This document shows, piece by piece, positions 7,621-13,192 of a stretch of DNA of 18,603 nucleotides. Under the pieces are notes generated by a model, which had not been told where the DNA came from, searched no databases, and saw only the letters and a program-made list of their open reading frames with translations. The DNA lies in NCBI GenBank assembly GCA_031267055.1, contig JAIRZV010000143.1, forward strand, positions 1 to 18,603, read 5' to 3'. The translations under genes and the position numbers were made by a program. Position 1 is the first letter of the stretch. Each line of letters begins with the position of its first letter. This DNA comes from Candidatus Margulisiibacteriota bacterium. Lineage in GTDB: Bacteria > Margulisbacteria > Termititenacia > Termititenacales > Termititenacaceae.

Positions 7621-7629
7621 ATTATAGCA
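7621..7629 (-). promoter_or_regulatory. Extended -10 promoter element of the WYL gene
   Basis: On the minus strand this reads TGCTATAAT, a perfect extended -10. Its end is 10 bases from the ATG at 7610, so the leader would be only a few bases long. No -35 hexamer of quality is present. The region where it would lie is occupied by palindrome site 3 (7634-7652). Confidence 0.7.
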
Positions 7630-7633
7630 CAAG

Positions 7634-7652
7634 TATGACAATTTGTGTCGTA
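7634..7652. promoter_or_regulatory. 19-bp palindrome, WYL-flanking site 3 (over the WYL promoter)
   Basis: TATGACA-ATTTG-TGTCGTA. On the minus strand it is the same motif as sites 1 and 2. It covers about -20 to -38 relative to the predicted WYL start of transcription, the classic place for a repressor that blocks polymerase. Confidence 0.7.
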
Positions 7653-7769
7653 GCCTCAGGAGCGATGGTCTTATTTTGCGTCGGCCACATTTAGAACAAA
7701 ATATTTTCCTGGATTTTCGGCGGATCGATTTGTTAAAAACAATATTGATTAAATAATTTTGTGGAATAG

Positions 7770-7788
7770 TATGACAACTCGTGTCGTA
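7770..7788. promoter_or_regulatory. 19-bp palindrome, WYL-flanking site 4
   Basis: TATGACA-ACTCG-TGTCGTA, in the same orientation as site 3. It lies 9 bases beyond the end of tsaB (minus strand) and 160 bases upstream of the WYL start codon. It may be a second, distal operator for looping, or part of a symmetrical boundary around the WYL gene. Confidence 0.62.
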
Positions 7789-7797
7789 TGCTTGGGT

Positions 7798-8442
7798 TTA
7801 GGTATTGTGGATAATTTTTTGGCCTATTTTTAGATGCTGCAATTCCGGTTTGGTTGTGAGATTGACCCGCGAGGCATGAGAGTATTTAGGAGTCAGGGGC
7901 AAAATTGCCGCGCGGTCAAAAACAGTTTCCGCGCGCGCGGCGATTGCGCAAACTGACAGCGCGTTGACCGGACGATTTTCGATAATGAAATTTTCCGGCT
8001 CGCGTGGAACATTTTGTTGCATAACATGATCGGGTTCGAGACGGCGCAGATTTTGGTCGAACAACGCGGTGCTCACTTCGCCGCGGCAGGCATTCAAGAT
8101 GACCCGAATATTTTTACCGCCGGCTTCCGCGTGATATTGAGAGGCCAGAGCTTCCAGCGTCGAGACCGCCACGAGCGGGATTTGCAATTCCAGCGCCAGA
8201 GTTTTGGCGGTGACCAGCGAGAGCCGCAGACCGGTGAACGCGCCCGGCCCGATCGCGATACCCAGACGGGAGATTTTTTTTAACTTTGTTTTGCCCGCGC
8301 GAAAAAGCTCGTCAAGGTAATCCGGAATGTACTCGGCTTTGAGCGTGGGACCGTGATATTTTTTCTCCAGGGCGATTTGGCGACCGTCAGACACCGCCAA
8401 ACACAAATCCTCCGTGGCGAAATTAAAACCCAGTGTCAGCAT
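7798..8442 (-). CDS. tsaB: tRNA t6A biosynthesis protein TsaB
   Basis: TsaB is the non-catalytic ASKHA-fold partner of TsaD in making N6-threonylcarbamoyladenosine at position 37 of ANN-decoding tRNAs. The signature GPGAFTGLRLSL is at 65-76, preceded by LGIAI. The N-terminus MLTLGFNFATEDLCLAV matches the usual first ASKHA strand. Its 214 residues are within the normal range. The start at 8442 has no Shine-Dalgarno site but an extended -10 sits 6 bases upstream. The TsaE partner is the C-terminal half of the fusion at 12340-13170. TsaD and TsaC were not seen in the window. It diverges from the 2H phosphoesterase gene, with 83 bases between the starts. Confidence 0.93.
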   Translation of the reverse strand: MLTLGFNFATEDLCLAVSDGRQIALEKKYHGPTLKAEYIPDYLDELFRAGKTKLKKISRLGIAIGPGAFTGLRLSLVTAKTLALELQIPLVAVSTLEALASQYHAEAGGKNIRVILNACRGEVSTALFDQNLRRLEPDHVMQQNVPREPENFIIENRPVNALSVCAIAARAETVFDRAAILPLTPKYSHASRVNLTTKPELQHLKIGQKIIHNT

Positions 8443-8448
8443 TGCGGT

Positions 8449-8457
8449 ATATTAACA
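8449..8457 (-). promoter_or_regulatory. Extended -10 element of tsaB (leaderless start predicted)
   Basis: The minus strand reads TGTTAATAT, then ACCGCA, then the ATG at 8442. The 6-base distance puts the transcription start at the start codon. No ribosome site is present. Confidence 0.6.
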
Positions 8458-8482
8458 GACGTCGATTTTTTTGCAACGATTT

Positions 8483-8491
8483 TGGTAAAAT
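8483..8491 (+). promoter_or_regulatory. Extended -10 promoter element of the 2H phosphoesterase gene
   Basis: TGGTAAAAT fits TGnTAnnnT. Here the distance to the ATG at 8526 is 34 bases, leaving room for the Shine-Dalgarno site AAAGGTGG (8510-8517). This gene therefore uses the same -10 type but a normal leader. Confidence 0.55.
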
Positions 8492-8525
8492 GACGATACC
8501 TTATTAAAGAAAGGTGGTTTTTGTT

Positions 8526-9326
8526 ATGCGTCTATTCAGAAAATTGATAAAATTTACCGAGGCTGAAATTGAAGGCAAATTTGCTGAGAACGAAGTCAAG
8601 GCTTACAAAAAAAGCATAAAGGACGCTTCCGAGCCTGTCGACAAGTTTGTGAACAGAACCGGCAGGAAGATTTTTGACTTGACGCTAATTTATCCGCTGA
8701 GAGACGACCGCCTCGCGCAACAATTGTTGCCTTTGCAGGACACGATCGGCGATATTCTCGGTGACAACGCGAGACAACAGGGACATTTTTATCCAAAAGC
8801 AAATGATTTGCATATGACCCTGCTCCACTGTGCGGAAAGAAGCTCTCTGCTTTCCGCGGAGCACAGACAAGCTCACAGAGATAAATTCCTGGAGTTCTTT
8901 TTCGATAGAGAACGGCTTTTTGTCCGCCCCAGGATTCATTTTTGCGGTGGCAGTGCCGGCAAAGACGCGGTGATAATTCACGGCTATAATTTTACGGAGC
9001 TGAATAACTCACGGCTGGCGCTGGCGCGTTATGGTATTCAGCATAAGCTTTTTGACAAAAAACTTAACTCAGAATACTCTCAAAAAATATTTTACACCGA
9101 CCTGGCTTTTCCGGACATCGCGCATTTGAGTTTGCTTAGACTGGGACGGGTGATCACTACGGAAGAGCGTTTGCAGATCAATGAGTTATTGGCCGGTCTG
9201 GATTTCGGCGAGACAGTTTTTTCAGAATTAGGGCTTTATGAAATGTCAGAATACGGCGTGTTTTCTTCCGGCAGACATTGGGCTAATCTGGTTTTTGGGA
9301 GCGATCCGCACAATGAGGGCATTTAA
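8526..9326 (+). CDS. 2H phosphoesterase-like protein (LigT/CPDase superfamily), function unknown
   Basis: I chose the ATG at 8526 because AAAGGTGG (8510-8517) is 8 bases upstream. The in-frame GTG at 8514 lies within that site. The protein has 266 residues. Two H-x-T/S-x motifs 104 residues apart, HMTL (His96, Thr98) and HLSL (His200, Ser202), match the paired histidine signature of 2H phosphoesterases, which act on 2',3'-cyclic phosphates, 2'-5' linkages or related bonds. Each is preceded by a hydrophobic or acidic strand (NDLHMTLLH, DIAHLSLLRLG), as in the family. The first 40 residues are a charged, probably helical extension. No signal peptide is visible. The assignment comes from motif reading only, and the substrate is unknown. 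The gene converges with the XRE gene, 9 bases apart. Confidence 0.6.
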   Translation: MRLFRKLIKFTEAEIEGKFAENEVKAYKKSIKDASEPVDKFVNRTGRKIFDLTLIYPLRDDRLAQQLLPLQDTIGDILGDNARQQGHFYPKANDLHMTLLHCAERSSLLSAEHRQAHRDKFLEFFFDRERLFVRPRIHFCGGSAGKDAVIIHGYNFTELNNSRLALARYGIQHKLFDKKLNSEYSQKIFYTDLAFPDIAHLSLLRLGRVITTEERLQINELLAGLDFGETVFSELGLYEMSEYGVFSSGRHWANLVFGSDPHNEGI

Positions 9327-9327
9327 C

Positions 9328-9338
9328 TGACGGCGTCA
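9328..9338. other. Small hairpin between convergent 2H and XRE genes
   Basis: TGAC-GGC-GTCA between the two stop codons, followed on the plus strand by TTTT. The four-base stem is too short to be sure of, but it is the only candidate for a shared terminator in the 9-base gap. Confidence 0.25.
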
Positions 9339-9662
9339 TTTTCTGGTCAGCGGCAGCAAATATTTTTTGTGTAATTTGTCCAACAGGCGGTGCGCGTCTT
9401 CATTGTATTTGCGCAGCAACTGTGTGGAGCCAAAGGACAGTTTGGCCTCGGGCTTGAGCAATTCATATACTTCGATGCCAAAAGCCGCGGCCAGCTTAGC
9501 CAGTGTGGCCGGCGAAGCCCAGGTCTTGCCGGTTTCCAGATCGCTGATAAAAGGCACGGACATCTCGATTTTTTCGGCCAGTTCAAATTGCGAAAAACCA
9601 GAACGGTTGCGGTAATGCTTAATATTGGCGCTCAAAATATTTAGAACGATATTGTCTCCCAT
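9336..9662 (-). CDS. XRE-family helix-turn-helix regulator (module A)
   Basis: The 108-residue protein has an XRE/Cro-type HTH at about 8-65: NIKHYRNRSGFSQFELAEKI, then MSVPFISDLETGKTWASPATLAKLAAAFGIEVYELL. A charged helical tail ends in RLLDKLHKKYLLPL. It is a paralogue of the protein at 14336-14647, with the same HTH core (YRNRSG.SQ..LAEKI, GKTW.S..TLAK) and a matching tail (L.RKY..DA..LL.KL...YL). The ribosome site AGAGGAA precedes the ATG at 9662. It is transcribed away from collar gene A, and its upstream region overlaps the collar promoter, so it probably represses that promoter and itself. The pairing is repeated in module B, which supports a functional link. Confidence 0.9.
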   Translation of the reverse strand: MGDNIVLNILSANIKHYRNRSGFSQFELAEKIEMSVPFISDLETGKTWASPATLAKLAAAFGIEVYELLKPEAKLSFGSTQLLRKYNEDAHRLLDKLHKKYLLPLTRK

Positions 9663-9710
9663 TAAATTCCTCTATTCGGTATTAGGTTAAAGATAAATTA
9701 TGCTTTTGGC

Positions 9711-9739
9711 TTGACAAATGAGCAAACGGATAATAAAAT
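9711..9739 (+). promoter_or_regulatory. Sigma-70 promoter of collar gene A
   Basis: TTGACA (9711-9716), 17-base spacer, TAAAAT (9734-9739). The -35 lies in the same GGCTTGACA context as the promoter of collar gene B. The start of transcription would be near 9746, about 43 bases before the ATG at 9789. Confidence 0.8.
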
Positions 9740-9742
9740 AAG

Positions 9743-9764
9743 TTAGATATATAATATTATCTAA
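9743..9764. promoter_or_regulatory. Palindrome at the collar A transcription start, candidate operator
   Basis: TTAGATA (9743-9749) and TATCTAA (9758-9764) are perfect inverted 7-base arms around 8 bases. The palindrome covers the predicted transcription start, so a bound regulator would block initiation. The divergent XRE protein is the natural candidate. I found no equally clean copy before collar gene B, so binding by the XRE protein is inference. Confidence 0.45.
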
Positions 9765-9788
9765 TAACAAAAAACAGGGGGTATGTTT

Positions 9789-10874
9789 ATGACAAACGCA
9801 GGTAATTACACGGACACAACAGACACGGATTTTAAAGGAGCAAGCTACAATATCGATACCGGCAAAAGCCTTTCGGCTGAAGGTATGCGTAACGCTTTGC
9901 ATACCAAAGAAAAAGTTGCCAATAAACAAGTGGATTCAACGGACACTGCGGGGACTTTAACCAGCAGTTCCAGCGATAGTTATTATCCGTCCTCAAAACT
10001 GGTCGGGAAAAACCTTGATGCTTTGAATACCACTTTGAGTACTATGAATACTACGATAAATACCAGCTTGAGCGGTAAACAGGATAAGATCGACGCCGGC
10101 ATAGCCAAAAATATCGTGGCTTATTCCGGCACAGCGGGAACATTTGACACACTGACCAGAGCCGCCACAACTATGGAGACCAGCACGGCCAGCGCCAGCG
10201 ACGACAAAATACCCACGGAAAAAGCAGTGGCGGCCGCGCTGGCGTCCTCAATTTCCGCACTCGGCCTTAGCGGAAAAGAAGACGCGAGCAACAAAGTCAC
10301 GTCGATTGATGCCGCTAACCAGAATGATACGGCCAAATATCCGACGACCGGAGCGGTAGCGGCCTTGGTAAGCGCTGAATTAGCGACTGTCATTGATCTC
10401 GTTTTGCCGAAAGGGACGATAATAGCGATGCATAATACTTATTATTACAACTCTGCCAGCGAAGCATTCAAGAACAAATGGGCAGTCTGTAACGGTACAA
10501 ATAACACGCCGGATCTGCGTGACTTGTTCCTGCGCGGCGCGAATGAGGGCGGGACGGCTGCGGTGGGTAGTGACAGCGTAACTCTGGCAGCCGCTAATTT
10601 GCCGGAGCATACACATTCGGTTAGTATCACCGAACCAAATGAGGGAAAAGGGCATAGGCATCCAGCCATGCAACAACATTACAGCGGACAAGGAAACTCT
10701 TGCTTGTCTGGCGGAGCTGATACTACTCCACACAATAATGACTGGTGGTATTCTACCGGATATGCCAAAACAGAGATTGCCGTTAGTGTCACCGGCGGCG
10801 GCGGTAGTCCGCAGACAGCTGTTGCCATAGTGCCAAAATATTACGCGGTCATATATGTGATGAAAGTGAATTAA
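9789..10874 (+). CDS. Phage tail-collar-domain (tail-fibre-like) protein A
   Basis: I chose the ATG at 9789 since AGGGGG (9776-9781) is 7 bases upstream. The ATG at 9783 is too close to it. The protein has 361 residues. Residues 1-38 are unique and 39-192 form a Ser/Thr/Ala-rich stalk shared almost identically with protein B (13193-14221). From about 206 on it is a tail-collar-like domain: LPKGTIIAM, a W-x-V-C with CNGTNNTPDLRDLFLRG at 234-250, and the ending PKYYAVIYVMK. Such domains occur at the receptor-binding end of phage tails and in bacterial surface or contractile-injection fibres. No other phage gene is near. There is no signal peptide. The role as an exported adhesin, tailocin tip or phage relic is open. 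The promoter is strong. Confidence 0.85.
   Translation: MTNAGNYTDTTDTDFKGASYNIDTGKSLSAEGMRNALHTKEKVANKQVDSTDTAGTLTSSSSDSYYPSSKLVGKNLDALNTTLSTMNTTINTSLSGKQDKIDAGIAKNIVAYSGTAGTFDTLTRAATTMETSTASASDDKIPTEKAVAAALASSISALGLSGKEDASNKVTSIDAANQNDTAKYPTTGAVAALVSAELATVIDLVLPKGTIIAMHNTYYYNSASEAFKNKWAVCNGTNNTPDLRDLFLRGANEGGTAAVGSDSVTLAAANLPEHTHSVSITEPNEGKGHRHPAMQQHYSGQGNSCLSGGADTTPHNNDWWYSTGYAKTEIAVSVTGGGGSPQTAVAIVPKYYAVIYVMKVN
9903..10364 (+). repeat. Inverted duplicate, copy A (shared stalk of collar genes)
   Basis: This segment encodes residues 39-192 of collar protein A and is closely repeated in inverted orientation at 13718-14137. The longest exact match is 56 bases, 10203-10258 against 13824-13879, with further exact runs of 29 bases near the start. 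Copy A has an extra stretch of about 14 codons (around residues 77-96). Matches of this size are adequate substrates for RecA-type recombination, which would invert the roughly 3.6 kb between them. Confidence 0.9.
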
Positions 10875-10945
10875 TTTTTCGTCCGCAGGTCTTTGATGAT
10901 CAATTGCAATTTTTTGCGGCCTTACTATGTGCTGATCTATTTGAC

Positions 10946-11043
10946 GTTTCGCTGGCGGCGAAACACCCCACCGCAGCTAACGCTGCTGCCTCCCCTTACC
11001 AAGGGGAGGCTGGCTGTCGCGTAAGCGGCAGACTGGTGGGGTG
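10946..11043. repeat. Structured palindromic intergenic repeat, copy 1
   Basis: The 202-base interval between the convergent ends of collar gene A and the ATPase gene is mostly this element. CACCCCACC (10964-10972) pairs with GGTGGGGTG (11035-11043). Inside are a GCAGC/GCTGC hairpin (10973-10986), a perfect 10-base hairpin GCCTCCCCTT/AAGGGGAGGC (10988-11010) and a CTGTCGC/GCGGCAG hairpin. A GTTTCGC/GCGAAAC hairpin (10946-10964) precedes it. It is of the general kind of REP/ERIC-like extragenic palindromes. A second copy is at 14661-14829. Both lie between convergent genes, so they may end transcription from both sides. Confidence 0.85.
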
Positions 11044-11076
11044 TTGAGCAAAAGCGAGGCATGAAATTAATATTTC

Positions 11077-12258
11077 TCAGGCGAAAAGAGGGATTCTGCC
11101 CAGCAAGAAATCCTCCAGAGAAAAATTGGCGCTGCCGATGATGAAACTCAAAGCTTGGGGATATTTTTTTTGAAATTCGATACTGCTGCCGCTTTTCTTA
11201 ACCCGGCCGCTTTTTATTTCTAGAGCGGTGATTTTCGTGCCTTGCTGCAAAACAAAATCAACTTCCTTATCGCGTTCCCGCCACCAAAAAACCTGAAACC
11301 CTTCCTCCCGGCCGCGCGCCAGCAAATAAGCCCCGGCCGCGCTTTCGACCAAATGGCCTCGGGCTTCGGGATTTTCCAAAAAACGCCGCCGACTCGCACC
11401 GTCCGCATAAGTGAGCAGCGCCGTATCAAACACCATAAAACGAGGCGAGCTTTGCCTGACCTTAATTTTGTTCAGAGAAAATTTAGGCAGGCCGCAAAGC
11501 ATATTGGCCTTTTTCAACAGCTCCAGATAATGGGCGAGCGTCACCGTGTTACCCGCATCCTGCAATTGCCCCAGTATTTTAGTGTAAGACAATTCCTGCG
11601 CGGAGTAGCCAGCGCCCAGCCTGAAAAGAGAACGCAGCAACGCGGGCTTGCGCACTTCTTCCATTAAAAGAATGTCTTGGGATAACGTCGGTTCGACGAT
11701 AGAGGCTCCGATGTATCGCGCCCAGCGTTCCTCATTGTTTTTCAGCGCCGCCGCGCCCGGATAGCCGCCAAAAAAAAGAAAATCCTCTAGAGTATAACCA
11801 AAAGCTTTCCGACATTCCGCAAAATTCCAGTGCGGACAGTAAAGCATTTCAAAACGTCCCAGCAGGGACTCGCTCAAACCTTTCTGGATCAGCAGACTGG
11901 AGGAGCCGGTCAGGACAACTTTGAGGGGAGTATTCCGGCGGGTGTCTTCGTCCCAAAATTGCTTGGCGACGGCTGACCATTGCGGGATTTTTTGGATCTC
12001 GTCGATGACAAGCAGCGCGGATTTGCGTTGTTGTTTTTGCAGCAATCGCGCCTGCGTCCAGACATTGCCCAGCCACTCGCGCGAAGCCAGCGCCGGGTCG
12101 TCCGCGCTGACAAAATGACAGGGGATTTTTAAGCCCCGCAGCGCCTGCGTGACGGCGGTGGTTTTGCCGGTCTGACGGGGACCGACGATTATCTGGATAA
12201 AGCGTCGTTTTTCCAACAGACGGTTTTTTAATTGCTGGACCAGCGCCCGTTTGAACAT
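11077..12258 (-). CDS. AAA-type ATPase with DUF4143 C-terminal domain
   Basis: The 393-residue protein is of the AAA_14/DUF4143 family. Walker A is GPRQTGKTT (26-34) and Walker B is ALLVIDEIQ (81-89). A LTGSSSLLIQ sensor-like strand follows near 117. The C-terminal part has a PD-(D/E)xK nuclease-like pattern, EVDFVL (Asp334) then ALEIKSG (Glu347, Lys349). These genes are widespread, often lone and often horizontally acquired. Their biochemical function is not established. The ribosome site AAAGGAGC is near the ATG. The promoter is nearly perfect and overlapped by two palindromes, so expression is probably normally shut. It lies inside the segment bounded by the inverted collar repeats and is convergent with collar gene A. 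Confidence 0.9.
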   Translation of the reverse strand: MFKRALVQQLKNRLLEKRRFIQIIVGPRQTGKTTAVTQALRGLKIPCHFVSADDPALASREWLGNVWTQARLLQKQQRKSALLVIDEIQKIPQWSAVAKQFWDEDTRRNTPLKVVLTGSSSLLIQKGLSESLLGRFEMLYCPHWNFAECRKAFGYTLEDFLFFGGYPGAAALKNNEERWARYIGASIVEPTLSQDILLMEEVRKPALLRSLFRLGAGYSAQELSYTKILGQLQDAGNTVTLAHYLELLKKANMLCGLPKFSLNKIKVRQSSPRFMVFDTALLTYADGASRRRFLENPEARGHLVESAAGAYLLARGREEGFQVFWWRERDKEVDFVLQQGTKITALEIKSGRVKKSGSSIEFQKKYPQALSFIIGSANFSLEDFLLGRIPLFA

Positions 12259-12278
12259 AAAAGCTCCTTTTACAAAAT

Positions 12279-12294
12279 ACTCAGTATATTGAGT
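12279..12294. promoter_or_regulatory. ATPase operator palindrome 1 (ACTCA-N6-TGAGT)
   Basis: ACTCA (12279-12283) and TGAGT (12290-12294) around GTATAT. It lies just inside the predicted start of the ATPase transcript. Arms are the same as those of the stronger palindrome next to it. Confidence 0.65.
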
Positions 12295-12296
12295 TA

Positions 12297-12318
12297 TTTA
12301 CTCATTATATTGAGTAAA
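12297..12318. promoter_or_regulatory. ATPase operator palindrome 2 (TTTACTCA-N6-TGAGTAAA)
   Basis: Eight-base arms, 12297-12304 and 12311-12318, match perfectly around TTATAT. The palindrome covers the -10 hexamer of the ATPase promoter, so a bound protein would exclude polymerase. The two palindromes are 20 to 21 bases apart centre to centre, about two helical turns, so both could be bound on the same face. Confidence 0.7.
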
Positions 12319-12331
12319 TTGTAAATGTCAA
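12304..12331 (-). promoter_or_regulatory. Sigma-70 promoter of the ATPase gene
   Basis: On the minus strand: TTGACA (12326-12331), a 16-base spacer, TATAAT (12304-12309). Both hexamers are perfect consensus. The start would be near 12297, about 39 bases before the ATG. The 81-base interval between the ATPase start and the end of folK-tsaE holds only this promoter and its palindromes. Confidence 0.85.
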
Positions 12332-12339
12332 GAAAACGC

Positions 12340-13170
12340 TCAATGCTGCTTGATCGTGAAAACTCTGTTCTGGTTGGCTGTTACTGTAATAGTTATTTCC
12401 AAATAATTTTCCGGCAATATCTCCGGGATTTTTTCTGCCCACTCAATGATCGTGACACCGTCGCTGGACGGGATAAACTCCGCGCCACCGGTGTTTTCCA
12501 GATCGGCCAGATCTTGCAAGCGGTAAAAATCGAAATGATAAACCGGCATTTTGCCCGCGTAAATATTGAGGATCGCAAAAGTGGGGCTGGAGACCGGCAC
12601 GGTGTTGCCCAGAGCCTTGACCAGCGCGCGGGTAAAAGTAGTTTTGCCGGCGCCAAGCTCGCCGTTGAGCGCGAGGACGGAGCCGGGTTTTAATTCCTGG
12701 GCTAGCGCGGCGGCCAGACATTCTGTATAAAGCAAACTATAGATTTGGCCGGAATGGGCTTCTATATACTCCGGCGCGATTTCGCACAGCGGCTCCAGAA
12801 CAAAAAGGCGTTTGGCTAACTCCGGATGCGGTATATGTAAATCAGGTTCGTCGATTATTTGTGCGGCGTAGGCCAAAATATCTATGTCGATGGCGCGCGG
12901 TCCCCAGCGAAAAGTCGGCGTGCGGCCGAGTTTTTTTTCGATATTTTGCGTCGCGGCCAGCAGCGCGCGCGGCGACAAAGTAGTCTCGATCCGCGCGGCG
13001 GTGTTGAGGAAACGGGGCTGCGCGGTATAGCCCACCGGCGCGGTGTCATAAAAAGAAGCGGTTTGCAAAATTTTGGTCTCTGCTAATTTGCCGAGTTCCG
13101 CTAAAGCATCGCGCAGATTTTGCGCGCGGTCGCCGAGATTACTGCCGAGACCTAAAAAAACATTGACCAT
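12340..13170 (-). CDS. folK-tsaE: FolK-TsaE fusion: HPPK domain plus t6A ATPase domain
   Basis: One uninterrupted 276-residue frame holds two complete enzymes. Residues 1 to about 140 are hydroxymethyl-dihydropterin pyrophosphokinase of folate synthesis: VFLGLGSNLGDR at the start, a FLNTA segment near 54 and GPRAIDIDIL at 90-99. Residues about 145-276 are TsaE, the ATPase of tRNA t6A formation: Walker A GELGAGKTT (170-178), SPTF (195-198), HFDFYRL (212-218) and IEWAE (242-246). The joint is short (about 135-150), with no stop, ATG or ribosome site there. Both parts have near-normal length. No Shine-Dalgarno site precedes the start; a -10-like element is a few bases upstream. The gene begins 22 bases after collar gene B ends on the same strand, so read-through from that strong promoter is possible. 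Confidence 0.93.
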   Translation of the reverse strand: MVNVFLGLGSNLGDRAQNLRDALAELGKLAETKILQTASFYDTAPVGYTAQPRFLNTAARIETTLSPRALLAATQNIEKKLGRTPTFRWGPRAIDIDILAYAAQIIDEPDLHIPHPELAKRLFVLEPLCEIAPEYIEAHSGQIYSLLYTECLAAALAQELKPGSVLALNGELGAGKTTFTRALVKALGNTVPVSSPTFAILNIYAGKMPVYHFDFYRLQDLADLENTGGAEFIPSSDGVTIIEWAEKIPEILPENYLEITITVTANQNRVFTIKQH

Positions 13171-13176
13171 GCTGGT

Positions 13177-13187
13177 ATTGTATAACA
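13177..13187 (-). promoter_or_regulatory. -10-like element before folK-tsaE (leaderless start possible)
   Basis: The minus strand reads TGTTATACAAT, then ACCAGC, then the ATG at 13170. It can be read as TGT-TATACA (8 bases to ATG) or TACAAT (6 bases to ATG). Either reading puts the transcript start close to the start codon. It is weaker than the other extended -10 elements in the window. Confidence 0.4.
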
Positions 13188-13192
13188 GTTTT

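Noticed and set aside
6497..7788. CRISPR-like repeats around the WYL gene
   Set aside because: There are four copies in two orientations with unequal spacing and a gene between them. They are palindromic operator-type sites.
10875..10945. tRNA or small RNA after collar gene A
   Set aside because: No cloverleaf or promoter was found. Only a weak CCGCA/TGCGG pairing with a large loop is present.
10946..11043. Transposable element (MITE) with terminal inverted repeats
   Set aside because: The element is palindromic throughout, I could not identify a target-site duplication, and both copies sit between gene ends. An extragenic palindromic repeat is the simpler reading, although mobility is not excluded.
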